Of a stretch of 64,000 bases of DNA, positions 40,229 through 49,091 are shown in pieces. How positions within the stretch are numbered: the first letter of the stretch is position 1; every line of letters begins with the position of its first letter. Location: positions 1 to 64,000 of the forward strand of contig WOUR01000026.1 of NCBI GenBank assembly GCA_009772935.1, given 5' to 3'. Under the pieces are notes generated by a model. That model was not told the DNA's origin. It saw only the letters and a program-made list of their open reading frames with translations, and searched no databases. This DNA comes from Rhodospirillaceae bacterium (GTDB lineage: Bacteria > Pseudomonadota > Alphaproteobacteria > Reyranellales > Reyranellaceae). The translations under genes and the position numbers were made by a program.

Positions 40229-40603
40229 CTACTTCGTAACGGTGTGGAAGGCCTTGGCAATGACCTGCCAACGGCCTTCTACTTTCAGAAGGGTCAGATA
40301 GTCCGTGAAGTAGCGCGGCGGGATCTGGCACTCGACCTTGGCGAAGGCCGTCGCCGGGCCGGAAAAGTCGATCGAAACGATCCGGTCGCGGCGCTCGCTG
40401 CCGCTGTCCTTGGCCGACTTGCGGCTCTCGACCAGCTTGAACCAGTCGGCGCGCGGCATGTCCGCCGCCTTGCCGTCGGGACCGGCACTGTAGAGATGCG
40501 AAGCGGGATGGAAGGCTTCGCCCAGCTTCTTGGTGTCGCCCTCATACAGGCCGTCGAAATAGACCTGAAGCACCTTCTCGATTGCCGCGACGTCGGAATT
40601 CAT
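40229..40603 (-). CDS. NTF2-like (SnoaL/lumazine-binding-like) protein
   Basis: Start at the ATG at 40603 (MNSDVAAIEKVLQVYFDGLY), 124 residues; the rest of the track ORF is a shadow. The pattern of an N-terminal helix, ADMPRADWFKLVESRKSA and the C-terminal strand pair DYLTLLKVEGRWQVIAKAFH is that of the cone-shaped NTF2-like fold seen in many small isomerase-like or ligand-binding proteins. It lies 16 bases after the MDR reductase stop and may be co-transcribed. No catalytic residues can be assigned. Confidence 0.75.
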   Translation of the reverse strand: MNSDVAAIEKVLQVYFDGLYEGDTKKLGEAFHPASHLYSAGPDGKAADMPRADWFKLVESRKSAKDSGSERRDRIVSIDFSGPATAFAKVECQIPPRYFTDYLTLLKVEGRWQVIAKAFHTVTK

Positions 40604-40619
40604 TGCCCGTCTCCCTCGT

Positions 40620-41609
40620 TCAAATCGCGCCGTTGGGCGCCACCAGGATCTTGCCGTTGCGCCCGCCCTTGTCGGCATGCGCCAGCGCCTCCTTGATCTT
40701 CTCGATCGGATAGACCGTGTCCACCGGGGCGTAAAGCGTGCCGGCCACCACCTGCGCGGCCAGTTCCGCATAGATTTCGCGGATCTTCGCGGCATCGCGT
40801 TTGGCAAGGCCACGGCCCAGCATGAACCCCGTCAACTTGATGCCGCGGTAAATGAGGTTGCTGCGCCCCACCCGGGGATCCTCGCCGCTCATCGATCCAT
40901 AATGCACGACGGTCCCCTCCGTCGCGATGCAGTCGACGATGCGTCCCGTGGCGGCGCCGCCGATCGCCTCGATGCCCAGCCGGATCGCGGCATTGCCGGT
41001 CGCCCCGGCAACCCGCTCGGCGAGATCGTCGCCGTCGACCAGCACGACATCGGCGCCCAGTGCCTTCAGCTCGCCGGCCAGCTCGGCGCGGCGCACGACG
41101 TTGACGGTGCGCAGGCCGCGCTGGTGGGCCTGTACGATCAACAGGCGCCCGACCGCCGAATTGGCCACGTTCTGGATGACCCATTCGCCGCCGGCAAGGT
41201 CGACGAAGTCCGACAGCATGAGCCGCGCCGTCGGCGGGTTGATGCGCACCATCGCGGCCTGGCGCAGGTCGATGCCGGCCGGCAGCGGGATGGCGTCGTC
41301 GCCCTTGACGCGCCGCCTCTGCGTCCAGTTCTCGCGCTGCAGGTTGATGACGAGGTCGCCCGCCTTCACGTGCTTCACGGCCGAACCGACCGCCGCGACC
41401 CGGCCGACGCATTCAGCGCCGGGCGTGGCGGGCAGCGGCGGCTTCAGCCGGTAGCTTCCCTTGCAGAACCACATGTCCGCGGGGTTGATCGGGAAGGCCA
41501 GCACGTCGAAGACGACCTCGTCGGCCGCCGGCTCGCCGACGTCCGGAACATCGGCGCAGCGCGCCACGTCCCAAGGAGTCCCGTACCGATCGATCAGCAC
41601 CTGCTTCAT
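40620..41609 (-). CDS. Medium-chain dehydrogenase/reductase, quinone oxidoreductase or 2-enoyl thioester reductase-like
   Basis: ATG at 41609 (MKQVLIDRYGTPWDVARCAD) with GGAGG seven bases upstream gives 329 residues; the 1108-residue track ORF is otherwise shadow. The GroES-like part has FPINPADMWFCKGSYRL and TPGAECVGRVAAVGSAVK but lacks the zinc cysteines, so it is a zinc-free MDR. The Rossmann part contains WVIQNVANSAVGRLLIVQA, close to the motif of mitochondrial 2-enoyl thioester reductases (ETR1/MECR). The natural substrate remains open. Confidence 0.85.
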   Translation of the reverse strand: MKQVLIDRYGTPWDVARCADVPDVGEPAADEVVFDVLAFPINPADMWFCKGSYRLKPPLPATPGAECVGRVAAVGSAVKHVKAGDLVINLQRENWTQRRRVKGDDAIPLPAGIDLRQAAMVRINPPTARLMLSDFVDLAGGEWVIQNVANSAVGRLLIVQAHQRGLRTVNVVRRAELAGELKALGADVVLVDGDDLAERVAGATGNAAIRLGIEAIGGAATGRIVDCIATEGTVVHYGSMSGEDPRVGRSNLIYRGIKLTGFMLGRGLAKRDAAKIREIYAELAAQVVAGTLYAPVDTVYPIEKIKEALAHADKGGRNGKILVAPNGAI

Positions 41610-41693
41610 GCCGCGCCTCCGCCCGATGAACACGGGCACTTTGTTGGCCCGTCGATTGCTTATATGTTTATTCGACAGGGGGTGAAATGCCGG

Positions 41694-43130
41694 ATGGCAG
41701 CCAAGGCATTCGATGAGATGAATTCGGGCACCGACGGTTCTGTCCGCGTGCCCTATCGCGGTGTCGCCGACTGGCTGGCCCGGACCTCGCCCGAACGGTT
41801 GGAGGCGACACGAAGAGAGGTCGATCTCTTCTACCGCCGGCACGGCATCACCTTCGGCGCCTATGGCGCGGCCGAAGGTTCCGAGACCACCATCCCGTTC
41901 GACATCATCCCGCGCGTCATCGCGTATGACGAGTGGCAATTCCTGCACAAGGGCCTGTCGCAGCGCGTGCGCGCCCTCAACGCCTTCCTGACGGACGCCT
42001 ATGGCCAGCGCGAAATCTGCCGCGCCGGCATCATCCCCGAAGAGCAGATCCTGATGAACGGCGAGTTCGTCGCCATGGCACAGGGACTGCAGCTCCCGGG
42101 TGGCGTGCACGCCCACATCGCCGGTATCGATCTGGTTCGCGTCGGCGAGAAGGATTTCTACGTCCTCGAGGACAACGTCCGCACGCCGTCCGGCGTGTCC
42201 TATGTCCTCGAGAACCGCGAAGTCATGATGCGGCTGGCCCCGGAACTGTTCGCGGCCATGAGCGTCCTGCCGGTCGCCGACTATTCCGAGGAGCTGCTGG
42301 CCACGCTGCGTTCCGTATCCTTCAGCGACGGCCATGAGCCGAACGTCGTGCTGCTGACCCCCGGCCACTACAACAGCGCCTATTTCGAGCACGCGTTTCT
42401 CGCCGACGAGATGGGGATCGAACTGGTGAAGGGCTCCGACCTGTTCGTCGACGAAAGCCGGGTCTACATGCGCACCCCGCGCGGGCCGCAGAGAGTCGAT
42501 GTGATCTATCGCCGGGTCGACGATGCCTTCCTCGATCCGCTGGCGATGCGCCCCGACTCCTTCCTCGGCGTCGCGGGCCTGCTCGGCGCCCTGCGCGCCG
42601 GCCGCGTGAACATCGTCAATGCGCTCGGCAACGGCGTCGCCGACGACAAGTCGACCTATACCTATGTCCCTGAGATGGTGCGCTTCTATCTCGGCGAGGA
42701 GCCGATCCTGCAGAACGTGCCGACGTGGCGGTGCGACCGGGCCGACGACTACAAGTACGTGCTGGAGCATCTCTCCGAGATCGTCGTGAAGGAAGTCCAC
42801 GGCTCGGGCGGCAAGGGCATGCTGGTTGGCCCGACCTCGAGCAAGGCCGAGATCGAGGAATTCACGGCGCTGCTCAAGGCCCGGCCGGACAATTACATCG
42901 CCCAGCCGACGCTGGCGCTCTCGACCTGTCCCACCTTCGTGAGCCAGGGCGTGGCGCCCCGTCATGTGGACCTGCGCCCCTTCGTGCTCTCCGGCAAGAA
43001 GATCACGATCGTGCCGGGCGGCCTCACGCGCGTCGCCCTCAAGGAAGGTTCCTTGGTCGTGAATTCGAGCCAGGGCGGCGGCACCAAGGACACCTGGGTC
43101 CTGGCGCCCGACCAGGCGGACGACAGGTAG
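41694..43130 (+). CDS. Circularly permuted ATP-grasp type 2 family protein (DUF404/DUF407)
   Basis: Start at the ATG at 41694 (MAAKAFDEMNSGTDGSVRVP), behind AGGGGGTG; 478 residues. Features of the family are GQREICRAGIIPEEQILMN, DLVRVGEKDFYVLEDNVRTPSGVSY, VLLTPGHYNSAYFEHAFLAD and EVHGSGGKGMLVGPTSS, the nucleotide-binding loop placed after rather than before the acid cluster. These proteins are always encoded with an alpha-E protein and a transglutaminase-like protein, as here. The set is thought to build or modify peptides, but the product is unknown. Confidence 0.92.
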   Translation: MAAKAFDEMNSGTDGSVRVPYRGVADWLARTSPERLEATRREVDLFYRRHGITFGAYGAAEGSETTIPFDIIPRVIAYDEWQFLHKGLSQRVRALNAFLTDAYGQREICRAGIIPEEQILMNGEFVAMAQGLQLPGGVHAHIAGIDLVRVGEKDFYVLEDNVRTPSGVSYVLENREVMMRLAPELFAAMSVLPVADYSEELLATLRSVSFSDGHEPNVVLLTPGHYNSAYFEHAFLADEMGIELVKGSDLFVDESRVYMRTPRGPQRVDVIYRRVDDAFLDPLAMRPDSFLGVAGLLGALRAGRVNIVNALGNGVADDKSTYTYVPEMVRFYLGEEPILQNVPTWRCDRADDYKYVLEHLSEIVVKEVHGSGGKGMLVGPTSSKAEIEEFTALLKARPDNYIAQPTLALSTCPTFVSQGVAPRHVDLRPFVLSGKKITIVPGGLTRVALKEGSLVVNSSQGGGTKDTWVLAPDQADDR

Positions 43131-43139
43131 GCCCGACCG

Positions 43140-44072
43140 ATGCTGAGCAGCACCGCCAAGAATCTCTACTGGATGGGTCGCTACCTGCAGCGCGCCAAGT
43201 CGACGGCCCGGCTGATCGAGGCGACCCAGCGCATGGCCCTGCAGTCGCGCGGCGAGGAAGCCGCCGGCGTGGCGGCGATCTTCGGCATGGAGGACGAGTT
43301 CCGCCAGAGCCAGGCCCAGGGCGAACGCCTTGCCAGCCTGATCGACTTCCTGGTGATCGACGAGAACAATCCCTCCTCCATCGTCAATTCGATCGCCGCG
43401 GCGCGCCGCAACGCCCGCGAGGAGCGCAACAACATCACGGTCGACGTCTGGGAGAGCCTGAACGCGCTGTGGCTGGAACTCAGCGCCCGCCTGCACGGCA
43501 ACCGCGCCACCCTCGACCGCGGCGCCCTGATCGAGTCGGTGAAGAAGCAGGCGGTGATGATCTTCGGTGCCGCCCAGGTGACGCTGCTGCGCGACGAGGC
43601 CAACAACTTCCTGCAGCTCGGCGCCTTCCTCGAGCGCGCCGACAATACGGGCCGCATCCTCGACGTGAAGTTCCACCTGTTGCGGCCGGACGGCAATCCC
43701 AGCGCCGAGGGACTCGACTACTTCGCCTGGTCGGAGCTGCTGGCCTGCGTCGGCGCCGTACGCACCTACCGGCGCATCTACCGCAGCGCGCTCAACCCGA
43801 TGAAGGTGGCGGAGCTGATGATGCTGCGGCGCGACGTGCCGCGCTCGGTGCACCATTGCCTCTGGATGGTCGACCTCAACATGCGCGAGCTGGCGGATGC
43901 CTACGGCACGCGGGGCGAGGCGGACCGGCTGGCGGGAGAGCTTCATGCCCGCCTGCGCTACGCGCGCATCGACAAGGTCTTCGAGATCGGACTGGCCAAC
44001 TTCCTGGGACAGCTGCGCGGCGACATCGGTACCCTGTCGGACGAAATCGGCCGACAGTTCCTCCTGGATTGA
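43140..44072 (+). CDS. Alpha-E domain protein (DUF403)
   Basis: A 310-residue, mostly helical protein beginning MLSSTAKNLYWMGRYLQRAK, the hallmark of alpha-E proteins, with FLVIDENNPSSIVNSIAAAR and LERADNTGRILDVKFHLL following. It starts 9 bases after the ATP-grasp gene and ends 8 bases before the transglutaminase gene, making a tight three-gene operon. Function is unknown; it is assumed to work with the ATP-grasp partner. Confidence 0.93.
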   Translation: MLSSTAKNLYWMGRYLQRAKSTARLIEATQRMALQSRGEEAAGVAAIFGMEDEFRQSQAQGERLASLIDFLVIDENNPSSIVNSIAAARRNAREERNNITVDVWESLNALWLELSARLHGNRATLDRGALIESVKKQAVMIFGAAQVTLLRDEANNFLQLGAFLERADNTGRILDVKFHLLRPDGNPSAEGLDYFAWSELLACVGAVRTYRRIYRSALNPMKVAELMMLRRDVPRSVHHCLWMVDLNMRELADAYGTRGEADRLAGELHARLRYARIDKVFEIGLANFLGQLRGDIGTLSDEIGRQFLLD

Positions 44073-44080
44073 GCAGAGCC

Positions 44081-44899
44081 ATGCGTTACTCCGTCCACCA
44101 CGCCACCCGCTTCCAGTTCGACCAGCCGTCCGGACACTCGATTCACGACGTGCGCCTCACGCCCAAGCCGGCGGCGGCGCAGCGCATCGTGTCGTGGCGC
44201 ATCGACGGTCCCGGCAAGAAGTCGGAATGGAAGGACGGCCACGGCAACCAGGTCACGACCTTCTCGGTCGCCCAGCAGCACGACAGTGTCGAGATCGTGG
44301 TGCAGGGAATCTACGAATACAGCGGTACCGACCAGTGGCTGCGCTATGTCGAGGAGCCGACCCTGCCGGCACCCTTCTGGTTGCGAAACACGGGCCTCGC
44401 GCGCCACGACGCGAGCTTCGATCCGGTGATCGAGGGCCTCGACGATCGCACGGCGGACCCCACGCAGAGGGTCGCCGTCCTGCATGAGCTGATGGAGCGG
44501 ATTTCGGCACGCGTGGCCTACAAGACCGGGGTCTCGACGGTGGACACGACGGCGGTCGAGGCGCTGACGCGCGGCGCCGGCGTGGCGCAGGACGAGGCCC
44601 ACATCTTCATCGCCTGCTGCCGCCGCCTCGGCGTGCCCGCCCGCTATGTGAGCGGCTATCTCCGCAACGACGATCCCGAACTGCACGTCGGCCGGACCAG
44701 CCATTCCTGGGCGGAGGCCTGGGTGCCGGGGCTCGAATGGGTGGGCTTCGACCCCGCCAACGGCATCAGTCCGCGCGGCGACAGCCTGCGTGTCGCCGTG
44801 GGGCTCGACTATCGCGACGCGGCCCCGGTCAGCGGCCGGCGCGTCGGCTTCGGCGATGCGAAAATGACCGTCGACTGCGCCGTCCGCCTCATCGACTAG
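44081..44899 (+). CDS. Transglutaminase-like protein with catalytic cysteine replaced by alanine
   Basis: ATG at 44081 (MRYSVHHATRFQFDQPSGHS), 272 residues: an N-terminal beta domain followed by a transglutaminase-like core. The usual nucleophile motif GVCQD reads GVAQDEAHIFIACCRRLG, so the cysteine is alanine, while the histidine (TSHSWAEAWVPGLEW) and aspartate (GFDPANG) of the triad are kept. Two cysteines follow 10 residues later. It may therefore be non-catalytic or use another cysteine. Third gene of the ATP-grasp/alpha-E operon; its TAG overlaps the convergent stop of the next gene. Confidence 0.9.
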   Translation: MRYSVHHATRFQFDQPSGHSIHDVRLTPKPAAAQRIVSWRIDGPGKKSEWKDGHGNQVTTFSVAQQHDSVEIVVQGIYEYSGTDQWLRYVEEPTLPAPFWLRNTGLARHDASFDPVIEGLDDRTADPTQRVAVLHELMERISARVAYKTGVSTVDTTAVEALTRGAGVAQDEAHIFIACCRRLGVPARYVSGYLRNDDPELHVGRTSHSWAEAWVPGLEWVGFDPANGISPRGDSLRVAVGLDYRDAAPVSGRRVGFGDAKMTVDCAVRLID

Positions 44900-45402
44900 G
44901 CAAGCCTTTCCGGGACGTCCCGGCGGCGCCAGAGCGTGGCCAGCAGCACGAAGACGTGGCGAAGCTGTATGAGCGCGCCGATCGAGATGAGGGTGACCGA
45001 AACGGTCAAGAGCATATGCTCGTAGCCGATCGTGTTCACGATGCGATCCGGCAGGCTGATCATCGCCACGGCGATTTCGGCGAACAGGCCGAGGACGAGC
45101 TGGGCCACCCCGTATTCGTGGCACATCTCGTCGATCCGCACCTGCCGCTCCTCGTCCGCGCCGCCGGACACGCCGAACCGCCTGCGGATCACCGCCCGTT
45201 CCTCCAGCGCCACGCCCCAGCCGATCATGATCAGCGCGATCGTCGAGGCGATCGTGACCGGCTCATGGGTATCTGCATGCCGGTTCACGCTCTGCAGGAT
45301 GTCGAGGATGGAGAGCACCATCGGGAACAGGATCATCACGTCGACCGCGGCGATGAAGACCGGCGAGATGAGGAACCGCAAGGGAACGAACAGCAATTTC
45401 AT
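44896..45402 (-). CDS. Four-span membrane protein, UPF0114 (YqhA)-like
   Basis: A 168-residue protein with four hydrophobic segments (near residues 10-30, 50-68, 98-116 and 128-150) and a charged central loop (ERAVIRRRFGVSGGADEER). The layout and segments such as VFVLLATLWRRR resemble the UPF0114/YqhA group of inner-membrane proteins, but the match is by general pattern. Its stop codon overlaps that of the transglutaminase gene, so the two are convergent with no room for a separate terminator. Confidence 0.6.
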   Translation of the reverse strand: MKLLFVPLRFLISPVFIAAVDVMILFPMVLSILDILQSVNRHADTHEPVTIASTIALIMIGWGVALEERAVIRRRFGVSGGADEERQVRIDEMCHEYGVAQLVLGLFAEIAVAMISLPDRIVNTIGYEHMLLTVSVTLISIGALIQLRHVFVLLATLWRRRDVPERLA

Positions 45403-45447
45403 CTCGGCCTCATTGCCCTAGCGCCAGTACGGCCCGCCTGACGATAA

Positions 45448-46734
<1,287 letters not shown>

Positions 46735-46748
46735 GGACTGCTGACCTA

Positions 46749-46792
46749 TTTCACCCCCGCCCGGCGTTTGACTCGGCCGGGCGGGGGTGAAA
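46749..46792 (+). terminator. Strong hairpin terminator after the aminotransferase
   Basis: TTTCACCCCCGCCCGGC and GCCGGGCGGGGGTGAAA form a perfect 17-bp stem around a 10-base loop, starting 14 bases beyond the stop codon, followed by GATTTTC. On the opposite strand it also ends in A/T-rich sequence. It separates the aminotransferase from the EF-G-like gene. Confidence 0.88.
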
Positions 46793-46904
46793 CGATTTTC
46801 ATGACAAGTGGGCTTCGCTCCGGCTGATCGTTCGGAAGCGTAACGTCTATTCCGCGACTTTCGTCCGGGGCTTCTGCGCTTTTGCGAAGAAGGAGGACGT
46901 TGTC

Positions 46905-48980
46905 ATGGCCGAGTTCAAGACGGAGACGATCACCGGCGGCAGACCAGGCAGCGGCGCGCATCGCGTGGTGGCGCTGTGCGGGCCGTACCTGTCGGGCAAG
47001 ACCAGCCTGCTCGAAAGCATTCTCTACGCGACAGGAGCCATCGGCCGGCGCGGCTCGACGCGCGCAGGCACTTCCATCGGCGACGCGGCCGCCGAAGCGC
47101 GCAAGCGCGGCATGGGCACCGAGATCAACGTCGCCTCGGTCGACTATCTCGGCGACCAGTGGACCTTCCTCGACGTGCCGGGCTCGATCGAATTCCAGCA
47201 CGATGCCTTCGCCGCGCTCGCGGTATGCGACACCGCCGTCCTCGTCTGCGACCCCTCGCCCGAGCGGGTGATGGCGCTGACACCGCTCCTGAAACAGATC
47301 GAGGACCGGCACATCCCGCACATCATCTTCGTCAACAAGATCGACTCCGCCGAGGCCCGCGTACGCGATCTGCTGTCGGTGCTGCAGTCGGTGTCGCGCC
47401 GCAAGCTGGTGCTGCGGCAGGTGCCGATCCGCCGTGCCGCCGCCGACGGCAGCGACGAGACGGTGGGCTATGTCGATCTCGTGAGCGAGCGCGCCTATCG
47501 CTACCGGAGCAGCGGCGCGTCCGACCTGATCGAGATGCCCGCAGAAGTACTGCCGCGCGAGGCCGAGGCGCGCCGCGAAATGCTGGAGACGCTCTCCGAA
47601 TTCGACGATGCGCTCCTGGAACAGCTGATCGAGGACATCGCGCCCGAGAAATCGCTGATCTACCGCGATCTGCATGACGAGTTCTGCACCGACCAGATCG
47701 CGCCGGTGCTGCTCGGCGCCGGTGACCGGGAGAACGGCGTGCGGCGCCTCCTGAAGGCGCTGCGTCACGATACGCCCTTCTTCGAGCAGACCGCGCGGCG
47801 CCGGGCCCTGCCTTCGGGCGACGCTCCGACGGCCGAGTGTTTCAAGGTCCTGCATCAGAGCCACGCCGGAAAGCTCTCGCTCTGCCGCATCTGGTCCGGG
47901 ACGCTCGCCGAAGGCCACTCGGTCGGTGGACAGAGGATCGGCTCGATCCTGCGCCCGTTCGGACAGAGGCTCGACAAGATCGCCGGAGCACGTGCCGGCG
48001 AGATCGTGGCCCTTGCCAAGGTCGAGGGCCTTGCGTCCGGGCAGATGCTCGGTCCCGCAGGGATCGTCGCCTCGGCGGACTTCCCGACGCCCGAGACGCC
48101 GGTTTTCAGCCTGGCGCTGTCCGCGCGCAACCGGAACGACGAGGTGAAACTGTCGGGCGCGCTCCAGAAGATCGTCGAGGAGGATCCGTCGCTCTCCTTC
48201 GAGCAGCGCGGCGAGACGCATGAGCTTCTGCTCAGGGGCCAGGGCGAGATGCACCTCAAGGTGGCTGTCGACAAGCTCGCCGGGCGCTACAACGTCGCCA
48301 TCGAGACGTCGACGCCGCGCGTCGCCTATCGCGAGACCATCCAGGCGGGCACGCAGCAGCATGCCCGCTACAAGCGCCAGACCGGTGGCCACGGTCAGTT
48401 CGCCGACATCAAGATCGAGATCAAGCCGTTGCCGCGCGGAGCGGGTTTCCGCTTCGTGGACCGGATCGTGGGCGGCGTGGTGCCCCGCAACTTCATTCCG
48501 GCCGTCGAGGAAGGATTGCGCGAATACCTGAAGGAAGGGCCGCTCGGGCAGCCCGTGGTCGACCTCGAAGCGACGCTGATCGACGGCCAGTACCATGCCG
48601 TCGACAGTTCCGAGATGTCGTTCAAGATGGCCGCGCGCATCGCCATGAGCGAGGCCATGCCCAAGTGCAAACCGGTCCTGCTCGAACCCATTCTTCGGGT
48701 CACGGTCGCCGGACCGGCCGAGGCGACGCCGCGGCTGCAGCGGCTGATCACCGGACGACGCGGGCAGCTTCTGGGCTACGATGCCCGGCCGGACTGGCCG
48801 GGGTGGGACGAGGTCTCGGCTCTGATTCCGGAAGCGGAGATCGCCGACATGATCGTGGAGATCCGGTCCGTCACGCAGGGCATCGGCACCTTCCGCGCGG
48901 CGTTCGACCACCTGCAGGAGTTGGCGGGCCGCACGGCCGAACGCATCGTCGAGGAGACGAAGAAGCGTCAGGCCGCCTGA
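46905..48980 (+). CDS. EF-G-like GTPase paralogue with altered catalytic motif
   Basis: A 691-residue protein with the five-domain length of elongation factor G. P-loop GPYLSGKTSLLES and G4 motif NKID (FVNKIDSAEARV) are present, but the G3 motif is DVPGS instead of DTPGH, so the catalytic histidine is missing. Domain III-IV features remain (LSFEQRGETHELLLRGQGEMHLKV; GGHGQFADIKIEIKPLP; FVDRIVGGVVPRNFIPAVEEG; domain V MSEAMPKCKPVLLEPILRV). It belongs with the EF-G-like group (FusA2/EF-G2 style) rather than the housekeeping FusA. Ribosome binding without normal GTP turnover is plausible, but the role is unknown. GGAGG stands 8 bases before the ATG. Confidence 0.9.
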   Translation: MAEFKTETITGGRPGSGAHRVVALCGPYLSGKTSLLESILYATGAIGRRGSTRAGTSIGDAAAEARKRGMGTEINVASVDYLGDQWTFLDVPGSIEFQHDAFAALAVCDTAVLVCDPSPERVMALTPLLKQIEDRHIPHIIFVNKIDSAEARVRDLLSVLQSVSRRKLVLRQVPIRRAAADGSDETVGYVDLVSERAYRYRSSGASDLIEMPAEVLPREAEARREMLETLSEFDDALLEQLIEDIAPEKSLIYRDLHDEFCTDQIAPVLLGAGDRENGVRRLLKALRHDTPFFEQTARRRALPSGDAPTAECFKVLHQSHAGKLSLCRIWSGTLAEGHSVGGQRIGSILRPFGQRLDKIAGARAGEIVALAKVEGLASGQMLGPAGIVASADFPTPETPVFSLALSARNRNDEVKLSGALQKIVEEDPSLSFEQRGETHELLLRGQGEMHLKVAVDKLAGRYNVAIETSTPRVAYRETIQAGTQQHARYKRQTGGHGQFADIKIEIKPLPRGAGFRFVDRIVGGVVPRNFIPAVEEGLREYLKEGPLGQPVVDLEATLIDGQYHAVDSSEMSFKMAARIAMSEAMPKCKPVLLEPILRVTVAGPAEATPRLQRLITGRRGQLLGYDARPDWPGWDEVSALIPEAEIADMIVEIRSVTQGIGTFRAAFDHLQELAGRTAERIVEETKKRQAA

Positions 48981-49007
48981 AGGCGGCTCCGCTCGGGTCA
49001 CAAGGCG

Positions 49008-49052
49008 GTGAGGCTGGACCGAAGGCGCTTCTCTCCCGTGGGCCAGCCTCAC
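49008..49052 (+). terminator. 10-bp stem with 25-base loop after the EF-G-like gene
   Basis: GTGAGGCTGG and CCAGCCTCAC pair perfectly across a 25-base loop, beginning 28 bases after the EF-G-like stop. No T tract follows directly, but ATATT comes next. It could be a weak terminator or the first element of the leader of the next gene. Confidence 0.4.
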
Positions 49053-49060
49053 ATATTCGC

Positions 49061-49081
49061 CCCGTGGAATGGTTCCACGGG
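49061..49081 (+). promoter_or_regulatory. Leader hairpin covering the ribosome site of the candidate selenoprotein gene
   Basis: CCCGTGGAA and TTCCACGGG form a perfect 9-bp stem with a TGG loop. Its 3' arm overlaps the GGGAG Shine-Dalgarno (49079-49083) of the gene starting at 49092. The paralogue at 49592 has a hairpin of the same form but different sequence at the matching place, which suggests the structure is selected. Confidence 0.6.
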
Positions 49082-49091
49082 AGTGATGTTC

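Noticed and set aside
40620-43946. 1108-residue minus-strand ORF
   Set aside because: Only its last 329 residues (the MDR reductase) are real. The rest lies opposite the ATP-grasp and alpha-E genes and has no domain-like motifs.
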